This document shows, in pieces, positions 61,650 to 64,000 of a DNA stretch of 64,000 nt. Both the position numbers and the translations under genes were made by a program. The first letter of the stretch is position 1; the number at the start of each line of letters is the position of its first letter. The notes beneath the pieces were generated by a model that was not told the DNA's origin, ran no database searches, and saw nothing but the letters and a program-made list of their open reading frames with translations. Source of the DNA: Persicitalea sp963716085. GTDB taxonomy: Bacteria; Bacteroidota; Bacteroidia; Cytophagales; Spirosomataceae. The DNA lies in assembly GCA_963716085.1 (NCBI GenBank), contig OY970288.1, positions 2,108,001 through 2,172,000 of the forward strand, read 5' to 3'.

Positions 61650-61847
61650 TTACTTCAATCCCAGCATAAGCAGTACGCGGTGCTTCTCCGTCGAATCGAC
61701 CAGATCCGATTTGACCAGGCGACGCTTGCGCTTGGTGGATTTCTTGGTCAGAATGTGGCTGTGGAAGGCGTGCTTGCGTTTGATTTTGCCCGTACCCGTC
61801 AGCTTGAATCGCTTCTTGGCACCAGACAATGTTTTCATTTTAGGCAT
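61650..61847 (-). CDS. rpmI: 50S ribosomal protein L35
   Basis: Protein of 65 residues, typical size of L35. MPKMKTLSGAKKRFKLTGTG and KRKHAFHSHILTKKSTKRKR are the conserved basic blocks. In most bacteria infC (IF3) lies directly upstream; here a DUF4174 gene with its own terminator does. The 63-bp leader must therefore contain a separate promoter. Confidence 0.97.
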   Translation of the reverse strand: MPKMKTLSGAKKRFKLTGTGKIKRKHAFHSHILTKKSTKRKRRLVKSDLVDSTEKHRVLLMLGLK

Positions 61848-61910
61848 GAATGTCGTCTTTAGGTAAATGTAAAATTTAAACAGCCCGCAAAAATACGAGA
61901 TTCCCGCGCA

Positions 61911-61939
61911 AAAAAAAAGTCCTGCTGTAATTCAGGACT
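61911..61939 (-). terminator. Intrinsic terminator of the DUF4174 gene
   Basis: Perfect 7-bp stem AGTCCTG / CAGGACT with an 8-nt loop followed by eight T on the minus strand, 31 bp after the stop. It separates this gene from rpmI. Confidence 0.88.
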
Positions 61940-61970
61940 CATAGAAAACACCAAAATTTGCCAGTCAATA

Positions 61971-62417
61971 TCACAACAACCGGGCTCTGCTGGCCAATAC
62001 GGGCCGCGTATCCGCATCAAGCACCCGCATGAATTGCTCGGCAGAAGCTGCCTTGGTGCTGCTCATCCTTAAGTGCCCTTTCTCGTCGATGACCCAAATG
62101 TTCATCTTGTCTTCCTGATACCGCAGTTTACTTTTTAGATAAAGGCGATTGCTGGCTGAAAGAAGTACCGGAATCTGTACCACGGTGATTCTCTCATGCC
62201 TTAGGGTTTCAGTGTAGGGGGAAAGTGCCGCCAATTGTTCTTTGATTTGACGCTGTTGCCCCTCGGGGGCGTAAATCACGACTAGCTTTTCCTGCCAGGT
62301 TAGTTTTTCCTTTAAAAAGTCAGGTAAGTTTTGATTCTGACTGTAAGCGAACGGTAGTGTGCAGCAAATCAGTAAGGAGACAACGATCAGGCGAATCGAG
62401 GGTGCCAAAGTCTTCAT
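61971..62417 (-). CDS. DUF4174 domain protein, periplasmic
   Basis: Protein of 148 residues with a signal peptide (LIVVSLLICCTLPFAYSQ, about 9-26) and one DUF4174 domain: LTWQEKLVVIYAPEGQQRQI, RHERITVVQIPVLLS and MNIWVIDEKGHLRMSS. DUF4174 has a thioredoxin-like fold, but no CxxC pair is present, so redox activity is unlikely. Function unknown. Single gene with its own terminator. Confidence 0.82.
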   Translation of the reverse strand: MKTLAPSIRLIVVSLLICCTLPFAYSQNQNLPDFLKEKLTWQEKLVVIYAPEGQQRQIKEQLAALSPYTETLRHERITVVQIPVLLSASNRLYLKSKLRYQEDKMNIWVIDEKGHLRMSSTKAASAEQFMRVLDADTRPVLASRARLL

Positions 62418-62728
62418 AGCTATGTTATTTCAATATTATGCTAATGTTAAATAATTGTTAAGTTTAGTTGTTTCGCTACATAAAAACAAATTTTCGACCA
62501 ACTATTCAACTATTGACAATGCCAAAATCATCAAGCTATCAACTTTAACAAACTGATTTTAGGGTATTTAATAAAAAATATTTCTCCTCTATACAAGAAA
62601 GTTTGGAAATCCAAATTACACCGAGAAAAAGCCCCGTCCAGCTAAATCAAGCTGATCGAGGCCCTACAAAAAAAGCGGCGTGGAAAGAATCCGCGCCGCT
62701 TTTGGCAATAAATATTGGGTGTTGGGAA
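62418..62728. other. Intergenic region between groL and the DUF4174 gene
   Basis: About 310 bp without a gene. It is strongly AT-rich from 62420 to 62630, which must contain the promoter of the minus-strand DUF4174 gene. The groL terminator lies at 62668-62703. No small open frame, repeat or RNA structure was recognised in the rest. Confidence 0.6.
62668..62703 (-). terminator. Intrinsic terminator of groL
   Basis: Long stem (outer AAAAGCGGCG / CGCCGCTTTT, extended to about 16 bp with one G-U pair) and a short loop. On the minus strand it is followed by a run of T. It lies 26 bp after the groL stop. Confidence 0.92.
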
Positions 62729-64000
62729 TTACATCATTCCACCCATTCCTCCGCCGCCATGGCCGTGGCCACCCATGGCACCGCCTTTGTCCTCTTCAGG
62801 CTCGTCAGCGATCACGCATTCGGTCGTGAGCAGCATACCCGCTACCGAAGCAGCGTTTTCCAGCGCCAGGCGCGTTACTTTCTTTGGGTCGATAATACCG
62901 GCCTCCAGCAAGTCCTCGTAAGTGTTGTCCTTAGCATTGTAGCCGTAGGCACCACTTCCTTCTTTCACTTTCTGGATCACCACGGAGCCCTCGCGGCCAC
63001 AGTTGGCTACGATGGTGCGCAACGGCGACTCGACTGCCATACGGATGATGTTGATACCCGTTGTCTCGTCTTCGTTGTTGCCTTTCAGGTCATTCAACGC
63101 TTCGACTGCCCGGATGAGGGCCACGCCACCACCTGCCACGACGCCTTCTTCGACGGCGGCGCGGGTTGCGTGAAGGGCATCATCGACACGATCCTTCTTC
63201 TCTTTCATTTCGACCTCCGTCGCAGCACCGATGTACAGGATGGCCACGCCACCCGACAACTTCGCCAAACGCTCCTGCAATTTCTCGCGGTCGTAGTCGG
63301 AAGTCGTATTTTCGATCTGTGCCTTGATTTGGTTCACGCGGCCGTCGATGTCCTCCTTGGCACCTTCGCCGTTGATCAGGGTCGTGTTGTCTTTGTCGAT
63401 AATCGCCTTGTCGCAGCTACCGAGGTACTCCAGCGTGGCGTTTTCCAATTTGAAACCGCGCTCCTCGCTGATAACCTGGCCGCCCGTCAGGATGGCGATG
63501 TCCTCAAGCATGGCTTTGCGGCGGTCGCCGAAGCCAGGGGCCTTCACAGCAGCTACTTTCAAAGCGCCACGAATTTTGTTCACTACCAGCGTAGCGAGTG
63601 CTTCACCGTCCACATCCTCGGCCAGGATGATCAGCGGGCGTCCCGTCTGGGCTACGGCCTCCAATACGGGCAACAATTCCTTCATGGAAGAAACTTTCTT
63701 CTCCGAAATCAGGATGAAGGGACGCTCCATTTCGACCTCCATCTTCTCCGTGTTGGTCACGAAGTAAGGGGAGAGATAGCCGCGGTCGAACTGCATACCT
63801 TCCACCGTTTTTACTTCGGTTTCGGTACCGCGTGCTTCTTCCACGGTGATGACGCCTTCCTTGCCTACTTTCTCCATCGCCTCGGCGATCATTTGACCAA
63901 TTTCTTCGTCATGGTTGGCCGAAATCGTAGCCACCTGCGCGATTTCCTTGGAAGTAGAGATATTTTTCTTCTGTTCTTCCAGGTTTGTGGTAATGGCACT
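62729..64000 (-). CDS. groL: Chaperonin GroEL (3' part, cut by the window end)
   Basis: C-terminal 423 residues of the 60-kDa chaperonin, about three quarters of the usual 545. The frame runs off the window at 64000 without a start, beginning SAITTNLEEQKKNISTSKEI. Visible conserved parts are VATISANHDEEIGQMIAEAM, FDRGYLSPYFVTN, ILAEDVDGEALATLVVNKI, VKAPGFGDRRKAMLEDIAIL, VVAGGGVALIRA and the Gly/Met-rich tail GHGGGGMGGMM. Together with GroES it encloses and folds proteins in the cytoplasm. groS would lie further upstream, outside the window. Confidence 0.98.
   Translation of the reverse strand, partial: SAITTNLEEQKKNISTSKEIAQVATISANHDEEIGQMIAEAMEKVGKEGVITVEEARGTETEVKTVEGMQFDRGYLSPYFVTNTEKMEVEMERPFILISEKKVSSMKELLPVLEAVAQTGRPLIILAEDVDGEALATLVVNKIRGALKVAAVKAPGFGDRRKAMLEDIAILTGGQVISEERGFKLENATLEYLGSCDKAIIDKDNTTLINGEGAKEDIDGRVNQIKAQIENTTSDYDREKLQERLAKLSGGVAILYIGAATEVEMKEKKDRVDDALHATRAAVEEGVVAGGGVALIRAVEALNDLKGNNEDETTGINIIRMAVESPLRTIVANCGREGSVVIQKVKEGSGAYGYNAKDNTYEDLLEAGIIDPKKVTRLALENAASVAGMLLTTECVIADEPEEDKGGAMGGHGHGGGGMGGMM

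Overview
The window comes from a Bacteroidota chromosome, most likely order Cytophagales (Spirosoma/Dyadobacter-type relatives). The reasons are paired SusC/SusD outer-membrane uptake proteins preceded by ECF sigma factor and FecR genes, a type IX secretion C-terminal signal, DUF1080/GMC sugar-oxidation genes, PorT-like barrels, TAnnTTTG-type promoter boxes, few clear Shine-Dalgarno sites and a G+C content a little above 50%. No rRNA, tRNA, CRISPR array, prophage or complete insertion sequence was seen.

Layout. 1-6.1 kb: a sigma/FecR/SusC locus, split by an AT-rich gene on the opposite strand. 6.2-15.4 kb: a compact seven-gene minus-strand operon: HMG-CoA reductase, UbiA-like prenyltransferase, rifampicin-phosphotransferase-like dikinase, BtaA-like DUF3419 enzyme, CTP-type prenol kinase, GNAT acyltransferase and AMP-dependent ligase. 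Most of its genes overlap by 4 bp or abut. It looks like an uncharacterised isoprenoid/lipid pathway and is the best candidate for a new system here. 15.5-25 kb: a sulfatase, a small two-gene module with a DUF6169-like protein, and a second complete sigma/FecR/SusC/SusD locus. 25.1-29.4 kb: a likely 3-keto-glycoside operon (Tat-exported subunit, GMC oxidoreductase, beta-propeller-like protein, DUF1080 lipoprotein). 29.7-36.3 kb: a lipoprotein coupled to an M64 peptidase with a type IX signal, a large Asp-box propeller protein and a DinB protein. 36.5-40.7 kb: a response regulator/histidine kinase pair, a mechanosensitive channel and a DUF1460 cell-wall hydrolase.

41-52.8 kb is a storage-sugar region: fused trehalose-6-phosphate synthase/phosphatase, sugar transporter, two GH13 enzymes, beta-phosphoglucomutase and a GH65 phosphorylase. 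Together these could turn alpha-glucans and maltose into glucose 6-phosphate and trehalose. A PIN-domain toxin and its putative antitoxin sit inside it. 52.9-58.1 kb holds a TPR protein, a TspO-like membrane protein, a small outer-membrane barrel and an SDR dehydrogenase coupled to a 70-residue protein. 58.2-64 kb is housekeeping: dnaK, a DUF937 protein, rplT, rpmI, a DUF4174 protein and the 3' part of groL, cut by the window end.

Intergenic DNA is rich in structure: heptamer and octamer tandem repeats, several REP-like palindromes, a nested palindrome array at 40.65-41.0 kb and many intrinsic terminators. Family names rest on motifs read by eye; no database search was run.
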